Positions 9,889 to 18,263 are shown, counted from the first letter of the stretch. The stretch: 64,000 nucleotides of DNA from Lentzea albidocapillata subsp. violacea (GCF_900100275.1 NZ_FNET01000006.1:1-64000), one strand, 5' to 3'. Notes: a model not told the origin generated them from the sequence alone. A program made the numbers and translations.

Positions 9889-9947
9889 GTTGAGCGTTGC
9901 TGACTCAAGTTTGCCATCCGCTCAACCTTGAGCCTACCCGACTCAAG
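9889..9947 (-). promoter_or_regulatory. Two HspR operators (HAIR boxes) before dnaK
   Basis: The HAIR consensus is CTTGAGT-N7-ACTCAAG. Box 1 is GTTGAGC-N7-ACTCAAG (9889-9909). Box 2 is CTTGAGC-N7-ACTCAAG (9927-9947), nearly perfect. Between them GCTCAACCTTGAGC (9920-9933) forms another inverted pair that shares the left half of box 2. The centres are 38 bp apart. HspR is encoded in the same operon, so this is the autoregulatory site. Confidence 0.92.
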
Positions 9948-9999
9948 CTTCCTGCCTGTCCCAACGGCCGGCAAAGTCCGCTTGTTCCCTCACAACGCA

Positions 10000-10030
10000 C
10001 TGAGGACCACCCTTGTGGAGTGGTCCTCAG
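10000..10030 (-). terminator. Terminator after the DUF4097 gene
   Basis: CTGAGGACCAC (10000-10010) pairs perfectly with GTGGTCCTCAG (10020-10030) across 9 nt, 19 bp downstream of the stop at 10050 on the minus strand. It shields the dnaK promoter from read-through. Confidence 0.75.
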
Positions 10031-10049
10031 CACATCCCCCTGGTCGAAC

Positions 10050-10892
10050 TCAGGCCGCGAGCACTTGGACGTCCCCCGAGCCCGCGTTGAGGTTGAGCTC
10101 GATCGACGCGTTCGGATCGGTCGGGACGTGGATCGAGCGCTCACCGCTGCCCGACGAGCCGGTGATCTTGAACGGACCCCCTGGCACCCGGACGGTGACG
10201 CCGCCGGACCCGGTGTTGGCCCGCACCGACTTCGCCGCCGACAACGTCAGGGCGATGTCCCCGGAGTCGGCTTTGGCGATCACCTCGTTGTCCATCGAGG
10301 TGCCCTCGATGTCTCCGGAACCGGTGTCGAGCAGTGCCTTGCCCTTGATCGCGTCCAGGACGATCCGGCCGGATCCCACGTCAGCCGTGACGGCGCCACC
10401 GATCCTGGTGCCGTCGAAGCGACCGGACCCGGTCTTCACCTTGGCGTCCCCCGCGATGTCGCGGATGGTGATCCTGCCGGAGCCAGTCTTGAACTCGACG
10501 GAGGCCAGCCCCTCGATGATCACGTCCCCCGAACCGATGTCGCCGACCACCGTCGTGTCCGCGGACGGCACCACGACCTCGTAGTTGATCTCGCAGTCCC
10601 TGCCGCAGCCGTCCAGCACCAGCGTGTTGCCCTCGACGCGGTGTGCGACGCCCGACGGCTTGGTGTCCTTCGAGTGCTCGACCCTGCGGTGGATCTTCGC
10701 CTCGGTCAGGCCCTGCTGGTACCGGATCGTCACGTCCCCGGAATCCTGGTCGCTGCGGACCTTCACCGAGGTGAACTTCTCCGCGACGACGTGGTCGTCG
10801 GAGAACTCGTACTTCATGATGCGGATGCCACAGCCGGTCGACACTGTGAGCACCGCCCCCGCCACCAACGCCACCAGCGCCGTCCTCATCAT
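10050..10892 (-). CDS. Secreted lipoprotein with DUF4097 beta-strand repeats
   Basis: The signal peptide ends in the lipobox VSTGC, so the protein should be lipid-anchored outside the membrane. The rest is a run of short beta strands with repeated Gly-Ser-Gly and SGD turns (DIGSGDVII, FKTGSGRITI, VKTGSGRFDG, LDTGSGDIEG, NAGSGDVQV), the hallmark of DUF4097 right-handed beta-helix-like domains, also called putative adhesins. The molecular role is unknown. I prefer ATG 10892 (280 aa) or ATG 10889; a GTG at 10898 adds two residues. No clear ribosome site is seen. Confidence 0.8.
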   Translation of the reverse strand: MMRTALVALVAGAVLTVSTGCGIRIMKYEFSDDHVVAEKFTSVKVRSDQDSGDVTIRYQQGLTEAKIHRRVEHSKDTKPSGVAHRVEGNTLVLDGCGRDCEINYEVVVPSADTTVVGDIGSGDVIIEGLASVEFKTGSGRITIRDIAGDAKVKTGSGRFDGTRIGGAVTADVGSGRIVLDAIKGKALLDTGSGDIEGTSMDNEVIAKADSGDIALTLSAAKSVRANTGSGGVTVRVPGGPFKITGSSGSGERSIHVPTDPNASIELNLNAGSGDVQVLAA

Positions 10893-10972
10893 GAGCACAA
10901 AACTAGAGGTGCTGTCGCTCAGCTACACGGCTGCAAGCCCCCGAAGGCGGGGTGGGGTTCTCCCTACCTAGG

Positions 10973-11527
10973 TCAGACCAGGTCTTCGAGCACCGCGCGC
11001 AACGCGGGAGCAGTGCGCGCCGGGTCGTTGAGGAACCTCGTCGACGCCAGCACGTGCGCGGGCGCGATCCGTTCCCACAGCAGGCCGTCGACCGGCACCT
11101 CGGCGATGTGCAGCTCGACGCTCTGCGCCCACCGGCCGATGCGCGACTCGATGCCGCGCAGCACGTCGCCCATCGGCAACGCGGCGGGGCTCTGCACCTG
11201 GTGCAGTCGCTCGATACCCGGCTTCAGCGCGAGCACCACGGCACGGCTGGACGGGCGGGTCAGCAACGCCTCGGCGTCCTCGGGGGTCTGGGGTTCGGCG
11301 TTGCGCCTGCACGCGTCCAGCGCGTCGGCCCACCAGCCCGGCCATTCGGCGGTCACGGCGGCGCGGTCGGTGCCCGGCGGCACCTGCACCGGTAACGACG
11401 GGTCCAGGCCCGGCACGTGCGGCTCGACGTCGACCGACAACGCCAGCGAGTCGCGCACGTAGAGCGCGGCGAGCAGCCCCAGGCTCACCCCGTGGCTGAT
11501 GCCGGACACCTCTCGCGCGAACTTCAT
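10973..11527 (-). CDS. Unknown 184-aa protein, third gene of the SMR-TetR operon
   Basis: I do not recognise this soluble-looking 184-aa protein. It has no signal peptide or clear membrane helix; the N-terminus (MKFAREVSGISHGVSLGLLA) is mildly hydrophobic. Trp-rich WPGWWADAL and IESRIGRWAQSVELHIAEVP may be useful search seeds. ATG 11527 lies 4 bp after the tetR stop, so it is in an operon with the SMR pump and its regulator. Confidence 0.6.
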   Translation of the reverse strand: MKFAREVSGISHGVSLGLLAALYVRDSLALSVDVEPHVPGLDPSLPVQVPPGTDRAAVTAEWPGWWADALDACRRNAEPQTPEDAEALLTRPSSRAVVLALKPGIERLHQVQSPAALPMGDVLRGIESRIGRWAQSVELHIAEVPVDGLLWERIAPAHVLASTRFLNDPARTAPALRAVLEDLV

Positions 11528-11531
11528 GACC

Positions 11532-12110
11532 TCATTGTTCCCGCGGTGCGGCCGTGAGATCGTCGCAGCCGCGGATCAAGAAGGACACAATTGGCTCCAG
11601 CTCGTCCTCGTTCGGAGCAACGTCGGCGATCAGGCCCTGCATCAGCAGCCCGTCGATGGCCGCGAGGAACGCCCGGAACGCGACGGGATCCGCCGGCCGC
11701 GCCACCTCCACGGCCCGGTCCAGCCACCGGCGCGCGGCGGGCCTCAGCTCGGGACGCCGGCCGGCCAGCAGGTACAGCTCGTACTCGGCGAGCGTGCGGC
11801 TCCGGTTCTCGTTGACCGCCTTCGCCAGGCTCCGCGCGATCTCGCGGGCGCAGCCGCCGCTCGCGACGATCTTCAGCATGTCGTCGCACAGCTCTTCCGC
11901 CGACCACAGCAGCGTGGCGATCAGCAGGTCGTCGAGTGTCGCGAAGTAGTAGGTGGGTGCCGTCGTCGGCACGCCCGCCTCACGGGCGACGCTGCGATGC
12001 GTCACGCCCGCGACGCCGTCGCGTTCGATCACGCGCAGGGTGGCCTCGACGATGGCACGCCGCTTCTTCTCACCACGCGCCTTGCGGCCGTCGACCTTCT
12101 GCAACTCCAC
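11532..12110 (-). CDS. TetR-family regulator paired with an SMR efflux gene
   Basis: I place the start at GTG 12110 (VELQKVDGRKARGEKKRRAI), giving 192 aa; an upstream frame to 12257 lies inside the SMR gene and looks non-native. The helix-turn-helix is at about residues 12-60 (VIERDGVAGVTHRSVAREAG, then VPTTAPTYYFATLDDLL). It lies 8 bp downstream of the SMR gene on the same strand. It probably controls the pump operon in response to a toxic cation or drug, which is inference. No convincing operator was found before the SMR gene. Confidence 0.82.
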   Translation of the reverse strand: MELQKVDGRKARGEKKRRAIVEATLRVIERDGVAGVTHRSVAREAGVPTTAPTYYFATLDDLLIATLLWSAEELCDDMLKIVASGGCAREIARSLAKAVNENRSRTLAEYELYLLAGRRPELRPAARRWLDRAVEVARPADPVAFRAFLAAIDGLLMQGLIADVAPNEDELEPIVSFLIRGCDDLTAAPREQ

Positions 12111-12118
12111 TGTCGCGG

Positions 12119-12442
12119 TCAGTGCGTCCTCCCGAGTTCGAGCGTCACCACGCCTCCGATGATCAGAACCAGTCCGATGACCATCGTGGGGTTGAGGGTT
12201 TCGCCGAGGAACTTCCAGCCGATGATCGCGACTGATGCAACGCCGACAGCGGACCATACGGCGTAGGCGACGCCCACGGGCATACCCAACTTCAACGCGC
12301 GCGAAAGCACGGTGAAGGCGATGGCGTAACCGAGGACGACGACCACGGACGGCCAGAGTCTGGTGAAGCCCTCGGACAGCTTCAACGAGACGGTGGCGGC
12401 GATCTCCGCCACGATCGCCGCGGCGAGATACAGGTACAACAC
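12119..12442 (-). CDS. Small multidrug resistance (SMR/EmrE-SugE type) efflux protein
   Basis: A 107-aa protein with four membrane helices, the standard SMR length. The GTG start at 12442 sits 5 nt after GGAGG. The first helix, YLYLAAAIVAEIAATVSLKL, carries the conserved Glu that binds protons and cationic drugs. GMPVGVAYAVWSAVGVASVA is the typical second-to-third helix signature, and NPTMVIGLVLIIGGVVTLEL forms helix 4. SMR proteins act as dimers that exchange protons for quaternary ammonium or guanidinium compounds. Substrate choice (EmrE-like or guanidinium exporter) cannot be fixed by eye. It leads an operon with a TetR gene. Confidence 0.9.
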   Translation of the reverse strand: MLYLYLAAAIVAEIAATVSLKLSEGFTRLWPSVVVVLGYAIAFTVLSRALKLGMPVGVAYAVWSAVGVASVAIIGWKFLGETLNPTMVIGLVLIIGGVVTLELGRTH

Positions 12443-12552
12443 GGCGGCCTCCGGCTGCTCAGGACAACTACCTGAACAAGTGTTCCACAAGTTTTTGATC
12501 AATTTCCGGATTCTTGACCGGTACGTGAGGAGACACCGGCCACGTCCAAGTG

Positions 12553-12580
12553 GTTACTCATGAGTAACGTGGCCTAGAAT
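12553..12580 (+). promoter_or_regulatory. Perfect 16-bp palindrome and leaderless promoter of the Fe-S reductase gene
   Basis: GTTACTCATGAGTAAC (12553-12568) is a perfect palindrome of the YTACT-N4-AGTAR type also found at 22.6, 42.4 and 45.1 kb. TAGAAT (12575-12580) makes a good -10 box exactly 6 nt before ATG 12587, so the mRNA may start at the start codon. The palindrome covers the spacer and -35 region, as expected of a repressor site. Confidence 0.7.
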
Positions 12581-12586
12581 CCCGCC

Positions 12587-14848
12587 ATGACCCTCCAGCT
12601 GGTTCTCGGACTCGTCGCCGTGGCGGTGAGCGTCGTCGCCTGGGGCGTGTTCGTCGCCGCCGTGCTGAAGCAGATCAGGATCATCCGGCTCGGCCAGCCG
12701 GACGGCACCCGCATGGGCCCGTTCGTGCCGCGCATGAAGACGATGATCGTCGAGTTCGTCGCGCACACCAGAATGGCGAAGTTCCGTTCGGTCGCCCCGT
12801 GGCACTGGATGGTGATGTGGGGCTTCCTCATCGGCTCCGCGGTGCTGTTCGAGGCGTACGGCGAGGTGTTCGACCCGCACTTCCACTGGCCGATCATCGG
12901 CACGTGGTCGGTCTGGCTGCTGCTGATCGAACTGCTGGGCCTCGGCACGGTCGTCGGTGGTGTGGCCCTGGCGGTGATCCGCCAGCGCAACCACCCGCGC
13001 CGCGCCGACAGGGTGTCCCGGTTCCAGGGCTCCGACTTCAAGTCCGCGTACTTCGTCGAGGCCGTCGTGATCATCGAGGGCGTCGGCATCCTGATGGTCA
13101 AGGCGTTCAAGCAGTCGAGCGGCCTGGAGGTCGCCCCGCTGTGGACGTCGTTCGTGACGCAGCCGCTCGCGCAGATCCTGCCCGCCGCGCCCATCTGGGT
13201 GTCGGTGATGGCGCTGGTCAAGCTGCTGAGCGGCATGATCTGGCTGATCGTGGTCGGCCGGAACCTCACGATGGGCGTCGCCTGGCACCGGTTCTCGGCG
13301 TTCTTCAACATCTACTTCAAGCGCGAGGACGACGGTGGCGTCGCTCTGGGCGCGCTGAAGCCGATGATGTCCGGCGGCAAGGTCCTGGACCTGGAGGAGG
13401 CCGACCCGGACAAGGACGTGTTCGGCGTCGGCAAGGTCGAGGACTTCAGCTGGAAGGGCTGGCTCGACTTCTCCACCTGCACCGAGTGCGGCCGCTGCCA
13501 GTCGCAGTGTCCCGCCTGGAACACCGCCAAGCCGTTGTCCCCCAAGCTGCTCATCACGCAGCTGCGCGACCACGCCTACGCCAAGGCGCCGTACCTGCTG
13601 GCGGGCGGCTCGCGCGACATGGCCGGCGACGAGGTCGGCCTGACCGAGGACAAGTACGAGGACTACAAGAAGCGCCTCGAGTCCATCGACGTGCTGGCGA
13701 TGGCCGAGGCCGACCGCCCGCTGGTCGGCGGCCCGGACGAGCTGGGTGTCATCGACCCCGAGGTGCTGTGGTCCTGCACGACCTGCGGCGCGTGCGTCGA
13801 GCAGTGCCCCGTGGACATCGAGCACGTCGACCACATCGTCGACATGCGCCGCTACCAGGTGCTGATCGAGTCGAACTTCCCGTCCGAGCTCGGCGGCATG
13901 TTCAAGAACCTGGAGAACAAGGGCAACCCGTGGGGCCAGAACTCCAAGGACCGCCTGGCGTGGACCGAGGGCCTCGAGTTCGAGGTGCCGGTGTTCGACG
14001 GCGACCTCGGCGACGCGGAGTACCTGTTCTGGGTCGGCTGCGCCGGCGCGTTCGAGGACCGCGCGAAGAAGACCACCCGCGCCGTCGCCGAGCTCCTGCA
14101 CACCGCGGACGTCAAGTACACGGTGCTCGGCCCGGAGGAGACCTGCACCGGTGACCCGGCCCGCCGCGCCGGCAACGAGTTCCTCTTCCAGATGCTCGCG
14201 CAGCAGAACGTGGAAGTGCTGAACTCCGTGTTCGAGGACCGGCCCGCCGGCCAGCGCAAGATCGTCGTGACGTGCGCGCACTGCTTCAACACGCTGGCGA
14301 ACGAGTACCCGCAGGTCGGTGGCACGTACGAGGTCGTGCACCACACGCAGCTGCTGAACAAGCTGGTGCGCGAACGCCGCCTGGTGCCGGTCGCACCGGT
14401 CACCGAGGACGTCACCTACCACGACCCGTGCTACCTGGGCCGCCACAACAAGATCTACGAGGCACCGCGTGAGCTGATCGGGGCGTCGGGCGCGAAGCTG
14501 CGCGAGATGCCGCGGCACGAGGAACGGTCCATGTGCTGCGGTGCCGGTGGCGCCCGCATGTGGATGGAGGAGCGGATCGGCAAGCGCATCAACGTCGACC
14601 GCGTGGACGAGGCCCTCTCGACCGCGCCGTCGAAGATCGCGACGGGCTGCCCGTTCTGCCGCGTGATGCTGACCGACGGCGTGACCGCGCGTCAGGCCGA
14701 CGGCCTGGCAGGGGCACACGTCGAGGTCGTGGACGTGGCTCAGATGCTGCTCGAGTCCGTGAAGCGCGGTACCGAGAAGCAGGACACGCCGACCGACGAG
14801 GTCCCGACCGGCACGCCGTTGCCGGACCAGGACAAGGCGAAGGCCTAG
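12587..14848 (+). CDS. Membrane-anchored Fe-S heterodisulfide-reductase-like oxidoreductase
   Basis: A 753-aa protein with an N-terminal membrane domain of about five helices (residues 1-240), two 4Fe-4S motifs (CTECGRCQSQCP near 303 and CTTCGACVEQCP near 395) and two CCG (cysteine-rich) domains, with C-x(n)-CAGAFEDR, CAHCFNT and MCCGAGGARMW near 650. This is the GlpC/HdrD-like architecture of the mycobacterial Rv0338c family. Such proteins are thought to pass electrons between soluble donors (for example acyl-CoA dehydrogenase/ETF systems) and membrane quinone; the exact partner is inferred. It shares an operator with the FadE5-like gene and the lipid module, which supports a link to beta-oxidation. 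Confidence 0.88.
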   Translation: MTLQLVLGLVAVAVSVVAWGVFVAAVLKQIRIIRLGQPDGTRMGPFVPRMKTMIVEFVAHTRMAKFRSVAPWHWMVMWGFLIGSAVLFEAYGEVFDPHFHWPIIGTWSVWLLLIELLGLGTVVGGVALAVIRQRNHPRRADRVSRFQGSDFKSAYFVEAVVIIEGVGILMVKAFKQSSGLEVAPLWTSFVTQPLAQILPAAPIWVSVMALVKLLSGMIWLIVVGRNLTMGVAWHRFSAFFNIYFKREDDGGVALGALKPMMSGGKVLDLEEADPDKDVFGVGKVEDFSWKGWLDFSTCTECGRCQSQCPAWNTAKPLSPKLLITQLRDHAYAKAPYLLAGGSRDMAGDEVGLTEDKYEDYKKRLESIDVLAMAEADRPLVGGPDELGVIDPEVLWSCTTCGACVEQCPVDIEHVDHIVDMRRYQVLIESNFPSELGGMFKNLENKGNPWGQNSKDRLAWTEGLEFEVPVFDGDLGDAEYLFWVGCAGAFEDRAKKTTRAVAELLHTADVKYTVLGPEETCTGDPARRAGNEFLFQMLAQQNVEVLNSVFEDRPAGQRKIVVTCAHCFNTLANEYPQVGGTYEVVHHTQLLNKLVRERRLVPVAPVTEDVTYHDPCYLGRHNKIYEAPRELIGASGAKLREMPRHEERSMCCGAGGARMWMEERIGKRINVDRVDEALSTAPSKIATGCPFCRVMLTDGVTARQADGLAGAHVEVVDVAQMLLESVKRGTEKQDTPTDEVPTGTPLPDQDKAKA

Positions 14849-14860
14849 CCAAGGCAAGGG

Positions 14861-14895
14861 AATGGCCCTCGGTCCGTTGTGGACCGAGGGCCATT
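14861..14895. terminator. Strong bidirectional terminator
   Basis: A perfect 15-bp stem, AATGGCCCTCGGTCC (14861-14875) with GGACCGAGGGCCATT (14881-14895), closes a 5-nt loop between two convergent genes. TTTCG follows on the plus strand. Confidence 0.92.
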
Positions 14896-14907
14896 TTCGT
14901 TGTGATG

Positions 14908-15288
14908 TCAGTCTTTGTCGGTGACCTTGTCGTAGACCACGTTCAGTACCCAGCCCGCCAGGGCGACGATGATCGCGCCCCAGAACGCGGGCCAGAAGCC
15001 GTCGACGCGGAACGGCAGGTCGAACTGCTCTGCCAGCCACCCGGTGAGCATGAACAGCAGCGCGTTCACCACGAGCCCGATGAGACCGAGCGTCAGCAGG
15101 TAGAACAGGCAGCCGAAGAACTTCACCAGCGGCTTCACGATCGCGTTCACCAGGCCGAAGATCACCGCGACGCCGATCAGCGTGAGGATCCTCGACCCGG
15201 TGGAACCCTCGCCCAGGTCGATGCCGGGAAGGGCGGTCGACACCCACACCGCCACGGCGGTCAGCAGCACTTGCACCAAGATGCCCAT
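14908..15288 (-). CDS. Phage-holin-4-like (PF04020) small membrane protein
   Basis: A 126-aa integral membrane protein with four predicted helices (for example VIFGLVNAIVKPLVKFFGCL and GLIGLVVNALLFMLTGWLAE). The conserved NAIVKP and ALLF motifs mark the Mycobacterium/Streptomyces 'phage holin family' YvlD-like group. Despite the name, these are ordinary chromosomal proteins of unknown role and there are no phage genes nearby. It is monocistronic and converges on the Fe-S reductase. Confidence 0.82.
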   Translation of the reverse strand: MGILVQVLLTAVAVWVSTALPGIDLGEGSTGSRILTLIGVAVIFGLVNAIVKPLVKFFGCLFYLLTLGLIGLVVNALLFMLTGWLAEQFDLPFRVDGFWPAFWGAIIVALAGWVLNVVYDKVTDKD

Positions 15289-15320
15289 GCGGCAGACTAA
15301 CCGTGACGGGTCCTATGTGG

Positions 15321-16302
15321 TCAGGAGCGGCGACGGCGCGCGAGGAAGAACGCGCTCGTGCCCGCCGCGAGCAACAGGGCGCCGGGACCCAGGAAGCCCA
15401 GCGGTGACGCGCCGGTCGACGCGAGACCGGCGAAGTTGCCCGCCTGGGCCACAGCCGGAGTGGTGGTGGTCGTGGCCGGCGCGGTGGTGGTCGGGGCGGT
15501 GGTCTCCGCACCCTTCTCGACGACCTTCGCGGCGATCTGCAGGATGTTGTCGCTGGGGTCGACGTCCTTCAGCCCGCGCATCGGGTCGAACACGACCAGC
15601 TGCAGGCCGGTGAAGATGGTGCCGGTGGGTGTGAACGTCAGCTCGATCTCGGCCGTCTCGCCGGGAACGATCTTGCGCTTGAGCTCGAACTGGGTGCCGG
15701 TGTGAGCTGCGAGGCTGTCGCTGTACCGGATCAGCTTCGCGTGGAACCGGCCCAGCCCGATCGTCGGCATGGCCGGCGCGTTGCCGGTGTTGATCAGCTG
15801 CACCTTCGCGGTGATCTCCTCGCCGACCAGGTAGGTGTCCTTGACCGGCGAGAGCGACCCCTTGACGGTGATGTTCGCCGCCGCGGTGATGTGGTGCTGG
15901 TGTAGTTCGTGACGCCGAGGTTCTCGACCAGGTACGTCGACTTGGGAATCTTGCCGGCCCGATATCGGCCGTCCGCTCCTAGGACCACGGTGAAGGTGCG
16001 TCCGCCGACCTGGTCGGTGACCCGAACGCCGGTGCCCCAGGTCTGGACGCCGTCGCCGACGTCGTAGGCGTTGTTCCCGTTGCGGTCGAGGTAGACGCGG
16101 CCGACGATGTCGATCTTCTCGTCCCGAGCGAGGGCGGGAACGCCCGTCGCGAGCAGCACGATCTCGCGGCCGGGATCAACGTGCCGTTCGCGAGTTGCTT
16201 GCGCGTGAGCCGGTGCGGTGGCCCGATCCAGAAGAGCCGGGCGAGGACCTCGTGGTCCGCGCGGTTCAGCCCGTGCGGCGCGGCGAGGAAACGGTTGCCC
16301 AC
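15321..16302 (-). pseudogene. LAXTG-anchored surface protein, split by apparent frameshifts
   Basis: Three frames together make one surface protein. The C-terminal frame (stop at 15321) ends LASTGASPLGFLGPGALLLA, a membrane helix and RRRRS, a sortase E-type LAXTG anchor, preceded by a Thr-rich linker (TTAPTTTAPATTTTTPAVAQ) and a DUF11/CARDB-like domain. The middle frame (about 15900-16150) encodes an SdrD B-like/Cna-B-like unit, IVGRVYLDRNGNNAYDVGDG. The join near 15880-15905 needs a one-base shift: YLVENLGVTNY continues in the other frame as HITAAANITVKGSLSPVKDT. A second shift near 16160-16175 would connect LANGTLIPAA to EIVLLATGVPALA as a signal peptide. It is either a recent pseudogene or carries assembly indels. 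Confidence 0.65.
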
Positions 16303-16330
16303 CCCGCAATGCCAGTTGCGCCCACATGCA

Positions 16331-16365
16331 GAACGGCCCGCGTCTCTCCCGGACGCGGGCCGTTC
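16331..16365. terminator. Strong hairpin terminator in a divergent gap
   Basis: GAACGGCCCGCGTC (16331-16344) pairs perfectly with GACGCGGGCCGTTC (16352-16365), followed by CGTCTT. It stands between two divergent genes and has no gene to terminate, so it may be the remnant of a lost neighbour. The rest of 16303-16514 holds nothing else that I recognise. Confidence 0.7.
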
Positions 16366-16514
16366 CGTCTTACCCCCTGGTGATCAGCGTCCCCCCGGTG
16401 CGGATCCCGCCTGTAAGACACCTCAGCCGCCCTCGATGTTGCCCCCGCCGCCGAATGTCACTCGAATGCAGTAGTGGACGGGTGCCCTGCGCCCTGCCAC
16501 CTAGGCTGATCGAC

Positions 16515-17495
16515 ATGAGCGAGAAGCCGCAGGGCTCGGGCGAAAGCACGCTGACCGTCGTCCTCGCACTGCTGGTCAACCTGGCCATCGCGGTCATGAA
16601 GGCCATCGCGGGCGTTTTGACCGGATCGGCCGCAATCCTCTCGGAAGCCGCGCACTCGGTGGCCGACACGTTCACCGAGGCACTCCTGCTGACCGCTCTC
16701 CGCCGTTCGGGCCGGCCGGCCGACCGCCGCCACCCGTTCGGCTACGGCAAGGACCGCTACTTCTGGTCGTTGCTCGCGGCGGTCTCGATCTTCGCCTCGG
16801 GCGCGATGTTCGCGTTCTACGAGGGCTTCCGCACGGTCTTCGGCGAGCCGGAAGAGCAGAGCCGGCCGTTGGTCGGCTACGTCGTGCTGGGCCTGGCGTT
16901 CGTCCTGGAGTCCGTCTCGTGGACGCAGGCGTTCCGGCAGGTTCGTTCCGAGTCCGCCGCGCACGGCCGCGGGTTCTGGGACTTCCTGCGCGTCTCCGAC
17001 GACCCGACCGTGAAGACCGTGTTCCTGGAGGACTCGGCCGCTTTGATCGGCCTGGTACTGGCGTTCGCGGGCCTCGGCCTGCACCAGCTGACCGGCTCGT
17101 CGCTGTGGGACGGCCTCGCGTCGCTGGCGATCGGCCTGCTGCTCGCGCTGGTCGCTTACGTCCTGGCGCGCACGAACCGCGGCCTGCTGATCGGACAGCA
17201 GGCAGACCCGGTGATGGTGAGGTCGATCTGGCGCCGGCTGTCCGAGGCGTCCGAGGTGGACGCCGTCGTGGACGTCCTGACGATGTCGATCGGCACCGAC
17301 CGCGTGTTGCTGTGCGCGCGGCTCGACTTCGACGACGCGCTGACGGCACATCAGCTGGAAGGCGCGTGCGTGCGCATCTCCGCGGAGTTGCGCACGCAGT
17401 TCCCGGACCTGGACGAGATCTTCCTCGAGCCCGTCCCGCGCACCGATCCCGAACTGCGCCGGCGGGTGCTGGAGCGGTACGGCGACCTGAGTTAG
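16515..17495 (+). CDS. Cation diffusion facilitator (CDF) family transporter
   Basis: A 326-aa inner-membrane antiporter that exports divalent cations such as Zn, Mn or Fe in exchange for protons. It has about six helices. The metal-site motif [20 protein letters not shown] lies in helix 2, followed by the family signature [20 protein letters not shown], and [15 protein letters not shown] lies in helix 5. A C-terminal cytosolic domain (about 235-326) follows. The start ATG 16515 is chosen because the frame upstream overlaps the terminator and lacks conserved sequence. Metal specificity is unknown. It ends in a 4-bp convergent overlap with dcd. Confidence 0.9.
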   Translation: MSEKPQGSGESTLTVVLALLVNLAIAVMKAIAGVLTGSAAILSEAAHSVADTFTEALLLTALRRSGRPADRRHPFGYGKDRYFWSLLAAVSIFASGAMFAFYEGFRTVFGEPEEQSRPLVGYVVLGLAFVLESVSWTQAFRQVRSESAAHGRGFWDFLRVSDDPTVKTVFLEDSAALIGLVLAFAGLGLHQLTGSSLWDGLASLAIGLLLALVAYVLARTNRGLLIGQQADPVMVRSIWRRLSEASEVDAVVDVLTMSIGTDRVLLCARLDFDDALTAHQLEGACVRISAELRTQFPDLDEIFLEPVPRTDPELRRRVLERYGDLS

Positions 17496-18073
17496 CGCCG
17501 CGTGTCGGTCTGGTGGAAGTTCAGGTAGGCGCGGCTCGGCGTCGGCCCGCGCTGGCCCTGGTACCGGCTGCCGGCCTGCGTCGAGCCGTACGGGTACTCC
17601 GCCGGGCTCGACAGCTTGAACAGGCACAGCTGCCCGATCTTCATGCCGGGGTGCAGCGTGATGGGCAGGTTCGCGACGTTCGACAGCTCCAGCGTGATGT
17701 GGCCGGAGAAGCCGGGGTCGATGAAGCCCGCGGTGGAGTGCGTGAGCAGACCGAGCCTGCCGAGGCTGGACTTGCCTTCGAGCCGCCCGGCCAGGTCGTC
17801 CGGCAGCGTCACCATCTCGTAGGTCGACCCGAGCACGAACTCTCCGGGGTGCAGCACGAACCGCTCGCCCTCCGGCGTCTCGACCAGGCTCGTCAGCTCG
17901 TCCTGCTGCTGCGAGGGGTCGATGTGGGTGTACTTGGTGTTGTTGAAGACCCGGAAGAACCGGTCCAGCCGCACGTCGAAGCTCGACGGCTGGAGCATCT
18001 CGGCGTCGAAGGGGTCGAGGACGAGACGGCCTGACTCGACCTCTTTGCGCAGATCCTGGTCACTCAGCAGCAC
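17492..18073 (-). CDS. dcd: dCTP deaminase (probably bifunctional deaminase/dUTPase)
   Basis: It makes dUMP or dUTP from dCTP for thymidylate synthesis. The protein is 193 aa, the usual length. The active-site block [20 protein letters not shown] places the catalytic Glu at 129, with [12 protein letters not shown] just before it. It ends [16 protein letters not shown] like actinobacterial enzymes, and the M. tuberculosis homologue also hydrolyses dUTP. That bifunctionality is inferred from family membership. It lies next to tRNA-Gly, a common actinobacterial neighbourhood. Confidence 0.95.
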   Translation of the reverse strand: MLLSDQDLRKEVESGRLVLDPFDAEMLQPSSFDVRLDRFFRVFNNTKYTHIDPSQQQDELTSLVETPEGERFVLHPGEFVLGSTYEMVTLPDDLAGRLEGKSSLGRLGLLTHSTAGFIDPGFSGHITLELSNVANLPITLHPGMKIGQLCLFKLSSPAEYPYGSTQAGSRYQGQRGPTPSRAYLNFHQTDTRR

Positions 18074-18145
18074 CCGGACAGGTTAACCGAAGCGGGCGCA
18101 CCAGAGGTTCCCGCGCTGTGTATGATCGGCCACGAGCTTGCTCAC

Positions 18146-18216
18146 GCGGGTGTAGTTCATTGGTAGAACGACAGCTTCCCAAGCTGTAGAGGCGGGTTCG
18201 ATTCCCGTCACCCGCT
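18146..18216 (+). tRNA. tRNA-Gly (anticodon CCC)
   Basis: A 71-nt cloverleaf. The acceptor GCGGGTG pairs with CACCCGC (discriminator T at 18216). The D arm contains AGTTCATTGGTAGAA, the anticodon stem ACAGC/GCTGT encloses TTCCCAA with CCC at positions 34-36, and the T arm is GGCGGGTTCGATTCCCGTC. CCA is not encoded. CCC reads GGG codons. Confidence 0.96.
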
Positions 18217-18227
18217 CGAAACCGGCC

Positions 18228-18263
18228 CCGGTGTGTGCCTGCGTAATGCGCAGGCCGCACCGG
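18228..18263 (+). terminator. Terminator hairpin of tRNA-Gly
   Basis: CCTGCG pairs with CGCAGG, extended outward with one bulge by CCGGTGTG against CGCACCGG. It is 12 nt beyond the tRNA and is followed by a T-containing stretch. Confidence 0.65.

Noticed and set aside
9897-11462. 521-aa + frame over the dnaK promoter and the DUF4097 gene
   Set aside because: It starts inside the HAIR operators and runs antisense to a clear lipoprotein gene.
14908-15288. Prophage remnant suggested by a 'phage holin' protein
   Set aside because: PF04020 members are ordinary chromosomal membrane proteins in actinobacteria; no phage structural, lysis or integrase genes are near.
12554-15511. 985-aa minus-strand frame across the Fe-S reductase
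   Set aside because: Its amino acids are low-complexity Arg/His/Leu/Val-rich and the opposite strand encodes a protein with clear 4Fe-4S and CCG motifs. It is a shadow of high GC3.
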